From Alphaproteobacteria bacterium (GTDB lineage: Bacteria; Pseudomonadota; Alphaproteobacteria; Micropepsales; Micropepsaceae): 64,000 nucleotides of DNA. The stretch is from positions 248,001 to 312,000 of the forward strand of contig WGNJ01000001.1 of NCBI GenBank assembly GCA_016124635.1, given 5' to 3'. Shown here one piece after another: positions 28,310 to 38,072 of this stretch. A model generated the notes under the pieces. The model made no database searches and had not been told where the DNA came from. It saw only the letters and a list, made by a program, of their open reading frames with translations. Each line of letters begins with the position of its first letter. The first letter of the stretch is position 1. The translations under genes and the position numbers were made by a program.

Positions 28310-28619
28310 CGATCACTTCCCCGGACTTCTTGGCAAAACGCACCTTCCGTCCGTCGCTTAGGAACTTAAACCCGACGCGCGTGGCGTCACCGCTCTTCGG
28401 GTCGACATGCGCCACGTTGGAGACGTGCACCGGCGCTTCCTTTGTCACGATGCCGCCCTGCTCGCGCGCGCTTTGTTTCGTATGGCGCTTGATCATGTTG
28501 ACGCCTGAGACAAGCACGCGCCCGCCCTCGGACATCACTTTGAGCACTTCGCCTTTCTTGCCCTTGTCGCGACCCGTCGTAACGACGACGCGATCGCCTT
28601 TTCTTATCTTCGCGGCCAT
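28302..28619 (-). CDS. rplX: 50S ribosomal protein L24
   Basis: 105 residues. Initiates large-subunit assembly and sits at the exit tunnel opening. KOW motif near the start: [20 protein letters not shown]. The end overlaps the rplE start by eight bases. Confidence 0.97.
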   Translation of the reverse strand: MAAKIRKGDRVVVTTGRDKGKKGEVLKVMSEGGRVLVSGVNMIKRHTKQSAREQGGIVTKEAPVHVSNVAHVDPKSGDATRVGFKFLSDGRKVRFAKKSGEVIDV

Positions 28620-28622
28620 GAC

Positions 28623-28991
28623 CTACAGAACCTCCGGCGCGAGCGACACAATCTTCATATGGTTCTTCGCGCGCAGCTCGCGCGTCACCGGACCGAAGAT
28701 GCGCGTGCCGATCGGCTCGCCTTGCGGGTTGATGAGAACGGCGGCATTGCGGTCGAAGCGGATGGCGCTGCCGTCGGCGCGGCGCACTTCCTTTGCGGTG
28801 CGCACGACGACCGCCTTCATCACTTCGCCCTTCTTCACGCGGCCGCGCGGAATTGCCTCTTTCACCGACACCACGATGATGTCGCCGACGCTGGCATAGC
28901 GGCGCTGAGCGCCACCCAGCACCTTGATGCACATGACGCGCCGCGCGCCCGAATTGTCGGCAACGTCAAGATTGGTGGTCATCTGGATCAT
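28623..28991 (-). CDS. rplN: 50S ribosomal protein L14
   Basis: 122 residues, standard. Forms intersubunit bridges and is a binding site for the silencing factor RsfS. Starts [18 protein letters not shown] and shows [18 protein letters not shown]. Confidence 0.98.
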   Translation of the reverse strand: MIQMTTNLDVADNSGARRVMCIKVLGGAQRRYASVGDIIVVSVKEAIPRGRVKKGEVMKAVVVRTAKEVRRADGSAIRFDRNAAVLINPQGEPIGTRIFGPVTRELRAKNHMKIVSLAPEVL

Positions 28992-29010
28992 GGGCGTAAG
29001 GCCTTCGTTC

Positions 29011-29259
29011 CTATTGTTTGGCCGCAGCCGCTTCGTAAAGCACTTCCCATCGCTTCAACTTCGACATCGGCCGGCACTCTTGAATGCGCACGACATCGCC
29101 CGACTTGAAACGGCTTTCCTCGTCGTGAGCGTGATAGCGCTTGGACCGGCGCACGGTCTTCCGGAACAGCGGGTGCGTGAAGCGACGCTCCACTTCGACC
29201 ACAACCGTCTTCTTGTTCTTGTCGCTCACCACGACGCCTTGGAGAATTCGCTTGGGCAT
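29011..29259 (-). CDS. rpsQ: 30S ribosomal protein S17
   Basis: 82 residues. Binds the 5' domain of 16S rRNA early in assembly. Typical: [18 protein letters not shown] and the [18 protein letters not shown] stretch near the end. Confidence 0.97.
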   Translation of the reverse strand: MPKRILQGVVVSDKNKKTVVVEVERRFTHPLFRKTVRRSKRYHAHDEESRFKSGDVVRIQECRPMSKLKRWEVLYEAAAAKQ

Positions 29260-29264
29260 GTCGT

Positions 29265-29498
29265 TCAGGCCTTCTTCGTCGCGGTCTTGGTTTCGCTCTT
29301 CGCAATCTCACCGAGCACCGTGCTGATCTTCGCGATGTCGCGGCGCACGATGCGAATGCGGCTCGTCTTCTCGAGTTGCCCGGTCGCCTTTTGGAAACGC
29401 AGGTTGAATTGTTCCTTGCGCCGCTTGATCAGCTCTTCGCCGAGCTGATCCTTGGAGAGAGCTCGGACATCGTCGATCTTCAGTGGTTTGTCGGCCAT
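29265..29498 (-). CDS. rpmC: 50S ribosomal protein L29
   Basis: 77 residues, a helical hairpin at the tunnel exit where trigger factor and SRP dock next to L23. Core [20 protein letters not shown] and [14 protein letters not shown]. Slightly longer than E. coli L29 through extra residues at both ends. Confidence 0.97.
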   Translation of the reverse strand: MADKPLKIDDVRALSKDQLGEELIKRRKEQFNLRFQKATGQLEKTSRIRIVRRDIAKISTVLGEIAKSETKTATKKA

Positions 29499-29509
29499 GA
29501 TGTCGCTCC

Positions 29510-29929
29510 CTACTCCATGTGCCCGAGGCGAGCGACGAACTTGGTCAAGATCGGCAACTTCGCCGCCGCCAAGCCAAGCGCCTCACGCGCCGTCGCCGAT
29601 GGCACGCCGTCGACTTCAAACAGGATGCGCCCTGGCTTCACGCGCGCCGCCCAAAACTCCGGCGCGCCCTTGCCCGAACCCATGCGAACTTCCGCGGGCT
29701 TCTTCGACACCGGCACGTCCGGAAACACGCGAATCCAGACGCGGCCCTGGCGCTTCATCGCGCGCGTGATCGCGCGGCGCGCAGCTTCGATCTGCCGCGC
29801 CGTCAGACGATCCGGCTCAAGCGCCTTCAACCCATACTCGCCGTAATTCAGCTGAGCGGCGCTGGTCGCCTTGCCGTGAATGCGGCCCTTGAATTGTTTG
29901 CGGAACTTGGTCCGCTTCGGTTGCATCAT
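29510..29929 (-). CDS. rplP: 50S ribosomal protein L16
   Basis: 139 residues. Stabilises A-site tRNA and is the last large protein to join the 50S subunit. Starts [16 protein letters not shown], matching the family start [11 protein letters not shown]; the arginine in the GRMGSGKG-like loop is conserved here as [13 protein letters not shown]. Confidence 0.98.
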   Translation of the reverse strand: MMQPKRTKFRKQFKGRIHGKATSAAQLNYGEYGLKALEPDRLTARQIEAARRAITRAMKRQGRVWIRVFPDVPVSKKPAEVRMGSGKGAPEFWAARVKPGRILFEVDGVPSATAREALGLAAAKLPILTKFVARLGHME

Positions 29930-29946
29930 GGTCGTCTACTCGTGCC

Positions 29947-30654
29947 TTAAGCTGCCGCCGGCTGGGCGCGCTTGCCGCCTGGCTCATTTGCCTCGCTCAT
30001 GCGCTTGTCCTGCGCCATCGGGTCGTGCTCCATGATCTCGCCGCGGAACACCCACACCTTCACGCCGCACGTGCCGTAGGCGGTCTTGGCGACGGCCAAG
30101 CCGAAATCGATGTCCGCGCGAAGCGTGTGCAGGGGTACGCGCCCTTCGCGATACCATTCGACACGGGCGATTTCGGCGCCGCCCAAACGGCCCGCACAAT
30201 TGATGCGGATGCCGAGCGCGCCGAGCTTCAGCGCCGACTGCACCGAACGCTTCATGGCGCGGCGGAACGAAACGCGGCGCTCGAGCTGCTGCGCGATGCT
30301 CTCTGCGATGAGGTGCGCGTCGATTTCCGGCTTGCGGATTTCCACGATGTTCAGATGCACTTCGCTCTTCGTGAACTTGCCGAGATCCGTCTTCAGCTTC
30401 TCGATGTCGGCGCCCTTCTTGCCGATGACAACGCCCGGGCGCGCCGAGTGGATCGTCACGCGGCACTTCTTGTGCGGACGCTCGATCACGATCCGCGCAA
30501 CACCGGCTTGCTTCAGCTTGTCGAACAGGTACTCGCGGATCTTGATGTCTTCGTGCAGCAGCTGACTGTACTCGCGGCGATCCGCATACCAACGTGAATC
30601 CCACGTGCGGTTGACGCCGAGGCGCAAGCCGATCGGATTGACTTTTTGACCCAT
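29947..30654 (-). CDS. rpsC: 30S ribosomal protein S3
   Basis: 235 residues, usual for alphaproteobacteria. Part of the mRNA entry helicase region. KH domain with [15 protein letters not shown] and the C-terminal domain with [19 protein letters not shown]. Its ATG shares one base with the rplV stop (TAATG), so translation is probably coupled. Confidence 0.98.
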   Translation of the reverse strand: MGQKVNPIGLRLGVNRTWDSRWYADRREYSQLLHEDIKIREYLFDKLKQAGVARIVIERPHKKCRVTIHSARPGVVIGKKGADIEKLKTDLGKFTKSEVHLNIVEIRKPEIDAHLIAESIAQQLERRVSFRRAMKRSVQSALKLGALGIRINCAGRLGGAEIARVEWYREGRVPLHTLRADIDFGLAVAKTAYGTCGVKVWVFRGEIMEHDPMAQDKRMSEANEPGGKRAQPAAA

Positions 30655-31127
30655 TACGCTTGCTCCTTCTTGGGCTGGCGCTGACGTTGCTTGCCGTTGC
30701 CGCCCTTACCGCTCTTCTTCGCTTTCGCTTTCGCCTTCTTGTCTTCTTTCTCTTCCGGCTTCTGCTCGCGCAGCACGATCGTCACTTCGCTGAACGGCTT
30801 CAGGATGCCGGCGCCGCGTCCGCGACCACGCGCATGAAACCGCTTGAGCACCAGATTCTTACCCGTCCACGCCTGCGCCACGACGAGCTCGTCGACGTCG
30901 AGATTATGGTTGTTCTCGGCATTCGCGACCGCCGAGCGCAAAACCTTGAGCACGTCGTTCGCGATACGGCGGCGCGAGAAGGTGAGATCATTGATTGCCT
31001 GATCGACCTTCTTGCCGCGGATCAGCCCGGCGACGAGGTTGAGCTTGTACTGCGACGTGCGGATCATGCGACCCACCGCCTTGACCTCGTTGTCGGCAAG
31101 TTGCCGTTCGAGTGCTGGCTTGCCCAT
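30654..31127 (-). CDS. rplV: 50S ribosomal protein L22 with Lys-rich C-terminal tail
   Basis: 157 residues against a usual 110-130. The core (to about 122) includes [17 protein letters not shown] and the tunnel-lining loop [15 protein letters not shown], the site where macrolide-resistance changes occur in other species. From about residue 123 a charged Lys/Gln/Gly tail of about 35 residues follows. Overlaps both rpsC and rpsS by one base (TAATG at each end). Confidence 0.97.
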   Translation of the reverse strand: MGKPALERQLADNEVKAVGRMIRTSQYKLNLVAGLIRGKKVDQAINDLTFSRRRIANDVLKVLRSAVANAENNHNLDVDELVVAQAWTGKNLVLKRFHARGRGRGAGILKPFSEVTIVLREQKPEEKEDKKAKAKAKKSGKGGNGKQRQRQPKKEQA

Positions 31128-31405
31128 TATTTCCTCTTCACCCGCTTGTCGCCGGCATGACCGTAAAAGGTGCGCGTCGGCGAAAATTCACCGAACTTGT
31201 GGCCCACCATTTCCTCGGTCACCGACACAGGAATGTGCTTGTTGCCGTTGTAGACGCCGAAGGTGAGGCCCACGAACTGCGGCAGGATCGTGGAGCGGCG
31301 GCTCCAGATCTTGATCACTTCGCGCCGTCCGGACTTCTGCGCGGCTTCCGCCTTCTTCAGCAGATAGCCGTCGACGAACGGACCTTTCCAAATCGAACGT
31401 GCCAT
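31127..31405 (-). CDS. rpsS: 30S ribosomal protein S19
   Basis: 92 residues, standard. Forms a complex with S13 in the small-subunit head. [19 protein letters not shown] and the C-terminal [19 protein letters not shown] are diagnostic. Confidence 0.98.
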   Translation of the reverse strand: MARSIWKGPFVDGYLLKKAEAAQKSGRREVIKIWSRRSTILPQFVGLTFGVYNGNKHIPVSVTEEMVGHKFGEFSPTRTFYGHAGDKRVKRK

Positions 31406-31408
31406 GCC

Positions 31409-32248
31409 TTAGCCCTTAGCCTTCTTCGCGCGACGATCCGTCACGATGAGTTTGTTCGTGCGCTTCGACTTGCGCGTCTTGTTGCCTTTGGTGCCTTTGC
31501 CCCACGGCGTCACCGGATGGCGACCGCCCTTCGTGCGGCCTTCACCACCGCCGTGCGGGTGATCGATCGGGTTCATCGCCGTGCCGCGCACCGAAGGACG
31601 TTTGCCCTTCCACACATTGCGGCCGGCTTTGCCCATCACCTCGTTCATGTGGTCGGGATTCGACACCGCACCGACCGTCGCCATGCACTCCAAGCGAACC
31701 TTGCGCGTCTCGCCGGAATTCAGACGCAGGATCGCATAGCCTTGGTCGCGGCCGACGAACTGAACGTAGGATCCCGCCGCGCGCGCGATCTTTCCGCCGC
31801 CGCCCGCCTTGAACTCCACGTTGTGCACGATCGTGCCGACCGGAAGCGCGCCGAGCGGCATCGCGTTACCGGGCTTCACGTCGACTTTCGGGCCCGCGAT
31901 CACTTTGTCGCCGACAGCCAAGCGCTGCGGCGCAAGGATGTAGGCCTTCTCGCCATCGGGATAAGCGATCAACGCAATGAAGCCCGACCTGTTCGGGTCG
32001 TACTCCAAACGCTCGACCGTGCCTTCGACGTCGAACTTGCGCCGCTTGAAGTCGATGACGCGGTAGAGCTTCTTGTGCCCGCCGCCGCGCCAACGCGTCG
32101 TGATGCGGCCCAGATTGTTGCGCCCGCCCATCTCCTTCTGCGGCTCGGTCAACGCCTTGAGCGGCCGGCCCTTCCAGAGCTGGCGGCGGTCGACGAGCAC
32201 GAGTTGCCGCGTGCTGGGCGTCGTTGGTCTGAATGTTCTAAGCGCCAT
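31409..32248 (-). CDS. rplB: 50S ribosomal protein L2
   Basis: 279 residues. Needed for subunit association and peptidyl-transferase centre structure. The conserved histidine region [10 protein letters not shown] in the C-terminal half is present, as are [19 protein letters not shown] and the basic C-terminal [13 protein letters not shown]. Confidence 0.98.
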   Translation of the reverse strand: MALRTFRPTTPSTRQLVLVDRRQLWKGRPLKALTEPQKEMGGRNNLGRITTRWRGGGHKKLYRVIDFKRRKFDVEGTVERLEYDPNRSGFIALIAYPDGEKAYILAPQRLAVGDKVIAGPKVDVKPGNAMPLGALPVGTIVHNVEFKAGGGGKIARAAGSYVQFVGRDQGYAILRLNSGETRKVRLECMATVGAVSNPDHMNEVMGKAGRNVWKGKRPSVRGTAMNPIDHPHGGGEGRTKGGRHPVTPWGKGTKGNKTRKSKRTNKLIVTDRRAKKAKG

Positions 32249-32261
32249 GGATCGCCGAGCC

Positions 32262-32558
32262 TCAAATACCTGTCGTCACGTCGATGGTGTCGCCTTCGCG
32301 CAAGGTGACGATTGCCTTCTTCACGTCGCTGCGCTCACCGCGGCGGCCGCGAAACACTTTCTTCTTGCCCTTCTGCACGATCGTATTGACGGCCGTGACT
32401 TTCACCTTCGGGAAGAGCTCTTCGACCGCTTCCTTGATCGCGCTCTTCGTCGCCGTCATCGGCACGCGGAAGGCCACTTGATTGACCTCCGTCAGCCGCG
32501 TGGTCTTTTCGGTGATGATCGGCGACAGGATCGTCGCATACGAGCTGAGCTTGGTCAT
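32262..32558 (-). CDS. rplW: 50S ribosomal protein L23
   Basis: 98 residues. Tunnel-exit protein and docking site for trigger factor and SRP. Typical: [13 protein letters not shown] near the start and [20 protein letters not shown]. Overlaps the end of rplD by four bases. Confidence 0.97.
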   Translation of the reverse strand: MTKLSSYATILSPIITEKTTRLTEVNQVAFRVPMTATKSAIKEAVEELFPKVKVTAVNTIVQKGKKKVFRGRRGERSDVKKAIVTLREGDTIDVTTGI

Positions 32559-33178
32559 TTGAAGCGCTCCTCGATCGCATTGAGCGCCGCCTTCGTCAGA
32601 ACCAGCTTCTCGCGGCGGAGAACGTCGAGAACATTGATGCCGGTAACCGGTAGCAGATCGATATTCGGAATATTCCGCGCCGCCCGCTCAAACCCTTGGT
32701 CGAACGCGCCGTCGACGATCACCGCGGACGCCAGGCCGAGCTTGCCGAACGACGCCGCAAGATTCTTCGTCTTGGCTTCTTTCACCGTCGCCGCGTCGAG
32801 CACGACGAGCTGACCGTCTTGACGCTTCGCCGACAGAGCCATTTTGAGGCCAAGCGCGCGCACTTTCTTCGGCAGATCCGTCGCGCGCGAACGCAGCACC
32901 GGCCCCATCGCTTTGCCGCCGCCGCGGAATTGCGGCACGGACATTGCGCCGTGGCGCGCCTGGCCGGTTCCCTTCTGCTTGTACATCTTCTTGGTCGTGC
33001 GATCGATCTCGGCGCGCGTCAGGGTCTTGTGCTGCCCTTTGTGGCGCTTGTTCTCTTGCCACTGCACCACGCGATAGAGGATGTCCTTGCGCGGCTCGAC
33101 GCCGAAGATTTCCTCGTTGAGTTCGACGTCGCCCGCCGAACCCGCATCAAGCGTCGTGACTTTCACTTTGATTCCCAT
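32555..33178 (-). CDS. rplD: 50S ribosomal protein L4
   Basis: 207 residues from the ATG at 33178 ([13 protein letters not shown]), which shares one base with the rplC stop (TGATG). L4 has a loop reaching into the exit tunnel; here [19 protein letters not shown] is that loop. In E. coli L4 represses its own operon; I see no equivalent leader here. Confidence 0.97.
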   Translation of the reverse strand: MGIKVKVTTLDAGSAGDVELNEEIFGVEPRKDILYRVVQWQENKRHKGQHKTLTRAEIDRTTKKMYKQKGTGQARHGAMSVPQFRGGGKAMGPVLRSRATDLPKKVRALGLKMALSAKRQDGQLVVLDAATVKEAKTKNLAASFGKLGLASAVIVDGAFDQGFERAARNIPNIDLLPVTGINVLDVLRREKLVLTKAALNAIEERFK

Positions 33179-33885
33179 CACGCGCCTCCCGCGGCCGGTT
33201 GAGCCGCACCAGACTTGCGCACCGCACCCGGCTTCGGCGCGTCCTTCGGCAGCGGATGCTTGACCGCGTCGCGGATCATCACCCACGAGCCTTTCGCACC
33301 GGGCACCGCGCCCTTGACCATGATGAGGCCGCGCTCGACGTCCGTTTTGACCACTTGGACATTCTGCGTCGTGACGAGAACCTGACCCAGATGGCCCGCC
33401 ATCTTCTTGTTCTTGAAGGTCTTACCCGGATCCTGGCGGTTGCCGGTCGAGCCGTGCGAGCGATGCGAGATCGAAACGCCGTGCGACGCCTCGAGACCGC
33501 CGAAATTGTGCCGCTTCATCGCGCCGGCAAAGCCCTTGCCGATCGAGATACCCGACACGTCGACGAGCTGCCCGTTGACGAAATGATCCGCCGTGATCTC
33601 GTCACCCACCGGGATCAGATTGTCCGGCGTCACGCGGAATTCGGCGACCTTGCGCTTCGGCTCGACTTGCGCCTTCGCGAAGTGGCCGCGAACGGCATTC
33701 GTCAGATGCTTGACCTTGCGCATGCCCGAGCCGAGCTGAACGGCCGTGTAACCGTCCTTCTCGACCGTGCGCTGCGCGACGACTTGGCAGTTGTCGACCT
33801 TCAACACGGTGACGGGCAGATGCCGGCCGTCATCGGTGAACAGCCGCATCATGCCGACCTTTTGTGTGATCACCCCAGTGCGCAT
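33178..33885 (-). CDS. rplC: 50S ribosomal protein L3
   Basis: 235 residues. One of two initiator proteins of 50S assembly, reaching the peptidyl-transferase centre through the loop around [18 protein letters not shown], which contains the glutamine methylated by PrmB in other bacteria (GNRQ here). The C-terminus is extended by about 20 Ala/Pro/Lys residues. Confidence 0.97.
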   Translation of the reverse strand: MRTGVITQKVGMMRLFTDDGRHLPVTVLKVDNCQVVAQRTVEKDGYTAVQLGSGMRKVKHLTNAVRGHFAKAQVEPKRKVAEFRVTPDNLIPVGDEITADHFVNGQLVDVSGISIGKGFAGAMKRHNFGGLEASHGVSISHRSHGSTGNRQDPGKTFKNKKMAGHLGQVLVTTQNVQVVKTDVERGLIMVKGAVPGAKGSWVMIRDAVKHPLPKDAPKPGAVRKSGAAQPAAGGA

Positions 33886-33906
33886 GGGAGCGCCTAGCCT
33901 CTTCTC

Positions 33907-34218
33907 TTATTGCAGCTTGATTTCGACACTGACGCCCGCCGCGAGATCGAGCTTCATGAGAGCGTCGACCGTTTGCGGCGTTGGATCGATGATGTCGAGC
34001 AAGCGCTTATGGGTGCGGATTTCGAACTGCTCGCGGCTCTTCTTGTCGACGTGCGGCGAGCGGTTGACGGTGAACTTTTCGATCCGGTTGGGAAGCGGAA
34101 TGGGACCGCGCACGCGTGCGCCCGTCCGCTTGGCCGTGTTGACGATCTCGCGCGTCGATGTGTCGAGTACGCGGTGATCGTAGGCCTTCAGGCGGATACG
34201 GATATTTTGGCTTTGCAT
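33907..34218 (-). CDS. rpsJ: 30S ribosomal protein S10 / NusE
   Basis: 103 residues, standard. Small-subunit head protein that also acts as NusE in transcription antitermination with NusB and Nus[20 protein letters not shown] and [20 protein letters not shown] are diagnostic. Thirty-six bases downstream of tuf. Confidence 0.98.
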   Translation of the reverse strand: MQSQNIRIRLKAYDHRVLDTSTREIVNTAKRTGARVRGPIPLPNRIEKFTVNRSPHVDKKSREQFEIRTHKRLLDIIDPTPQTVDALMKLDLAAGVSVEIKLQ

Positions 34219-34254
34219 GGCGGTCTTCTTCTCTTCGGGTCCGGTCCGTTTGCC

Positions 34255-35445
<1,191 letters not shown>

Positions 35446-35514
35446 CTTCTTCTGTCCTTGGTCTTCCGAACTCGTCTACTTTAACTCTGTACTCTTGGGC
35501 TCACCGAACTGTGT

Positions 35515-35588
35515 TGGAGCGGGTGAAGGGAATCGAACCCTCGTCGTAAGCTTGGAAGGCTTCTGCTCTACCATTGAGCTACACCCGC
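35515..35588 (-). tRNA. tRNA-Gly (anticodon TCC)
   Basis: Cloverleaf on the minus strand: acceptor GCGGGTG pairs with CACCCGC, D arm AGCTCAATGGTAGAGC, anticodon loop CTTCCAA with anticodon TCC, and T-loop GTTCGATTC. Discriminator T, and the 3' CCA is encoded (35515-35517). Sixty-nine bases upstream of tuf, the same order as E. coli tyrU-glyT-tufB. Confidence 0.95.
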
Positions 35589-35714
35589 AAACTCGTTCAT
35601 CAATTCCGGCCCGCATTCCTCACCTGATGCCCTGCCAGCCGAGGCTCGCGGGCTCTGTCCGCCTTCGCCAAATTGCTTCGGCGGATGGCCTCCCCCTCGC
35701 GCCGAGAGTGAGGC

Positions 35715-35799
35715 TGGTGGAGGGGGTTGGATTCGAACCAACGTAGGCATAGCCAACGGATTTACAGTCCGTCCCCTTTAGCCACTCGGGCACCCCTCC
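35715..35799 (-). tRNA. tRNA-Tyr (anticodon GTA)
   Basis: Minus strand, 85 bases with encoded CCA (35715-35717). Acceptor GGAGGGG pairs with CCCCTCC, anticodon loop CTGTAAA with anticodon GTA, a long variable arm as in class II tRNAs, and T-loop GTTCGAATC. First transcribed gene of the tRNA-tuf-S10 unit. Confidence 0.95.
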
Positions 35800-35918
35800 A
35801 GCAAAAAAGGCGTACGCTCAGGTTCGCCGCGTGCTTCCTGTCGCACCTCTTCTCAATTTTGGTCCTATTTCGGGGAGTCGCGCCCGCGCGTGCCCTGACT
35901 CGTGAGCACGGGAGGGCG

Positions 35919-35947
35919 CATATTGGGAAAAGTCTTCGCTCTGTCAA
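35919..35947 (-). promoter_or_regulatory. strong promoter for tRNA-Tyr, tRNA-Gly, tuf and S10 operon
   Basis: On the minus strand a perfect TTGACA (35947-35942) is followed after 17 bases by AATATG (about 35924-35919), then a GC-rich stretch GCGCCC, the kind of discriminator found in stable-RNA promoters under stringent control. It lies about 120 bases upstream of the mature tRNA-Tyr 5' end. The -10 match is only partial. Confidence 0.5.
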
Positions 35948-36017
35948 CTGAATAGCGTGCGATATCCCTTGACTTTTTGACCGACACCGAGTTGAGCCGC
36001 CATCACTTCGGCTATAT

Positions 36018-36809
36018 GTGGCGGAGATGCGCCATCGTCCAGGCCGAAACCACCGCCCCCAGCACGCCGGAACCACTCCTCCCGCCGGCGGATCCGGCTG
36101 GCTCTGGGGAAGGCACGCTGTGATGGCGGCACTCGAAAATCCGAGGCGCCGCCTCAAAAAAGTGCTGCTGACAACAGCTGCAATACCTGAATTCGAGGCC
36201 CTCCTAAAGCGACGAGGCCTCGCCGCCGAGGTCGCCGACAACGAGTCCATCGCCCGGAACCTGCCGCGCGACGCCGTGCACCAGGGCATCGCCTTGTTGG
36301 CTGACCCGCTCCCGGAGGTTGACCTCCACGACGCACTCGAAGGCACGACCGGGAATCGTCGTCTGATCATGCTCGATCAGGTCAGCGATCCTCACAATCT
36401 GGGCGCCGTTCTTAGGTCAGCAGCAGCCTTTGGAGCCGTCGGCCTGATTGTTCAGGACCGCCACTCGCCCCCGATCACCGGGACCTTGGCGAAAGCAGCC
36501 AGCGGGGCAGTCGAATTGGTCCCGCTGATCCGTGTCGTGAATCTGTCGCGCACGCTCGAAGAACTTGGCGACATGGGCTTCTTGCGCCTGGCCTTTGCCG
36601 ACGAGGCCGCACAGCCGCTCACTGCGGTCGACCTCAAACGCGACGTTGTCTTGGTGCTCGGCGCCGAGGGCGAAGGCTTGCGGCGTTTGACACGAGAGCG
36701 GTGCGATGTCGCCGTGCGTCTCCCCACCGCGCCAAGCATGCCGAGCCTCAACGTATCCAACGCGGCCGCCGTCGCACTCTATGCCTGCGCCCAAGCCCTA
36801 GCCGACTGA
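36018..36809 (+). CDS. rlmB: 23S rRNA (guanosine-2'-O-)-methyltransferase RlmB, SpoU/TrmH family
   Basis: 263 residues. SpoU-class knotted methyltransferase, predicted to methylate the ribose of G2251 of 23S rRNA. An N-terminal substrate-binding domain starts near GRHAVMAALENP (31-42); SpoU motifs are LDQVSDPHNLGAVLRSA (119-135), LVLGAEGEGL and MPSLNVSNAAAVAL. The start is uncertain: GTG at 36018 or ATG at 36027, neither with a clear ribosome site. Divergent from tRNA-Tyr; ends at a bidirectional-looking terminator. Confidence 0.9.
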   Translation: MAEMRHRPGRNHRPQHAGTTPPAGGSGWLWGRHAVMAALENPRRRLKKVLLTTAAIPEFEALLKRRGLAAEVADNESIARNLPRDAVHQGIALLADPLPEVDLHDALEGTTGNRRLIMLDQVSDPHNLGAVLRSAAAFGAVGLIVQDRHSPPITGTLAKAASGAVELVPLIRVVNLSRTLEELGDMGFLRLAFADEAAQPLTAVDLKRDVVLVLGAEGEGLRRLTRERCDVAVRLPTAPSMPSLNVSNAAAVALYACAQALAD

Positions 36810-36816
36810 AACAAGA

Positions 36817-36843
36817 ACGCGGCGAAGACATTCGCCGCGTTTG
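36817..36843 (+). terminator. terminator hairpin after rlmB
   Basis: A perfect 10-bp stem, ACGCGGCGAA (36817-36826) with TTCGCCGCGT (36831-36840), four-base loop, followed by TT. It lies between convergent rlmB and the L,D-transpeptidase gene and could serve both directions. Confidence 0.75.
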
Positions 36844-36873
36844 AACTTCTTCCGCGCTGCCAGCATGCGGATT

Positions 36874-37920
36874 TCAGAACAGCGCCGCCACCGTATCTTG
36901 CGACGGTCCACCAAAATCTTCGATGAAGACCAGCACCTTGTATCCGCGCGTCATCACGACTTTGCCGTTTCGATTGCGCTGCAAGAGACCGGCAGTGTTC
37001 ATCGTTCTTGTTTCCGGATCGACCCGAAACGCGGGCACAAGACCGCGATACTTGGATTGGATCAGCTGAAACAGAATCTTCGCATTTTCGGGCGACATAC
37101 GAATGCAGCCGTGCGACGCACGTTGGCCGAGCGCCCTGATGCCTTCCTCGTCGGTGCCGTGAATAGCGAGCCCCGAAACGCGACCGCCGTGGACCCAATC
37201 GAAGAACATCGCGAACGGCATCGGCGAGTCCCACTGGTGCGAGTGATAGTCCTTAAAGAACCGCCCGCGATCCAACTTGAAGATGCCACCTGGCGTGTTC
37301 GTACCAAGCATCCGCCCGTTCGGTGCCGGCAGCGGTTGCTCAAGCCCCGTGGACACAGGCCACTGATAGAGCAAGTTCAAGTTCTGATCAGGCCGCTTTT
37401 CCAGCGCGAACAAGCGTTGAGCCCATTCGCCTTTACCCTTCATGGCCTTGCTGACGTAGAGATAGAGATCAAAATACCGGAAAAGCTCCTCAGGTACTTT
37501 TGCGCGCAGGCGCGCCTCGACCGGATCAAGGTCAAGCGGTCCACCGTCGCGATAGGTGTTTGCGAGTTCGACCGGCGGCGATGGCGGCGTGATCGTGCGG
37601 AAGTCGCGCGGCTGCGACGGGCTGATCGCAATTGGCGCGACTCGATCGTGCGGCTCCACCACGACGAACGGCAACTGGGCCTGGGCCCGTCGATCACCCG
37701 TCGGCCGCGCCGTTGACGAGGCGCTCGCCTCTTGGGCCGTCTGGATCAGGGTGCGCAACGCGACCTGCCCTTGATCCATGAGGTCGTTGATTGTCGGGCG
37801 CAGCTGCTCCGCCTGCTGCGTCAGGCGTGCGCCATCATCGCCGTGCAGGAACGCATACGCGCTGTAACCCGCGGCCGCCAAAACAAATGCACCGCTCAAA
37901 CGCATCAGCCAGGCTTGCAT
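36874..37920 (-). CDS. L,D-transpeptidase (YkuD domain), membrane-anchored
   Basis: 348 residues. An N-terminal hydrophobic helix (about 6-25) anchors the protein; a coiled, Gln/Ala-rich linker follows, then the YkuD catalytic domain (about 150-345). The active-site motif is intact: His254 in AIHGTDEEG, then SHGCIRMSP with His270 and nucleophile Cys272. L,D-transpeptidases make 3-3 peptidoglycan cross-links or attach outer-membrane proteins to peptidoglycan. Start at the ATG at 37920, preceded by GGGGAC; a TTG at 37947 lacks support. It lies downstream of a paralogous gene in the same orientation. Confidence 0.88.
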   Translation of the reverse strand: MQAWLMRLSGAFVLAAAGYSAYAFLHGDDGARLTQQAEQLRPTINDLMDQGQVALRTLIQTAQEASASSTARPTGDRRAQAQLPFVVVEPHDRVAPIAISPSQPRDFRTITPPSPPVELANTYRDGGPLDLDPVEARLRAKVPEELFRYFDLYLYVSKAMKGKGEWAQRLFALEKRPDQNLNLLYQWPVSTGLEQPLPAPNGRMLGTNTPGGIFKLDRGRFFKDYHSHQWDSPMPFAMFFDWVHGGRVSGLAIHGTDEEGIRALGQRASHGCIRMSPENAKILFQLIQSKYRGLVPAFRVDPETRTMNTAGLLQRNRNGKVVMTRGYKVLVFIEDFGGPSQDTVAALF

Positions 37921-38040
37921 TGACGTCCCCAAATTCCCCAACTCCAAGTGTATTCAACGGCAGCGCGCACTCAATCCGGCACACACGCACTAATGCTTAA
38001 CCACGTTGGCTTGCGGCCTTTGTGCAACGCTGCAATTGAC

Positions 38041-38065
38041 GTGCCCGGGACGAGCCCCCGGGCAC
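38041..38065 (-). terminator. hairpin between the two L,D-transpeptidase genes
   Basis: A 9-bp perfect stem, GTGCCCGGG (38041-38049) with CCCGGGCAC (38057-38065), starting eight bases after the stop of the upstream gene. No clear U-tract follows on the minus strand, so it may be a transcript-end stabiliser or a weak terminator. Confidence 0.5.
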
Positions 38066-38072
38066 TTCCTCG

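Noticed and set aside
31112..32308. 398-codon plus-strand frame opposite rpsS and rplB
   Set aside because: Antisense shadow, no supporting feature.
35589..35714. Hairpin TCCGCC/GGCGGA between the two tRNA genes as a terminator
   Set aside because: Short stem, long loop and no T run; more likely spacer or processing region.
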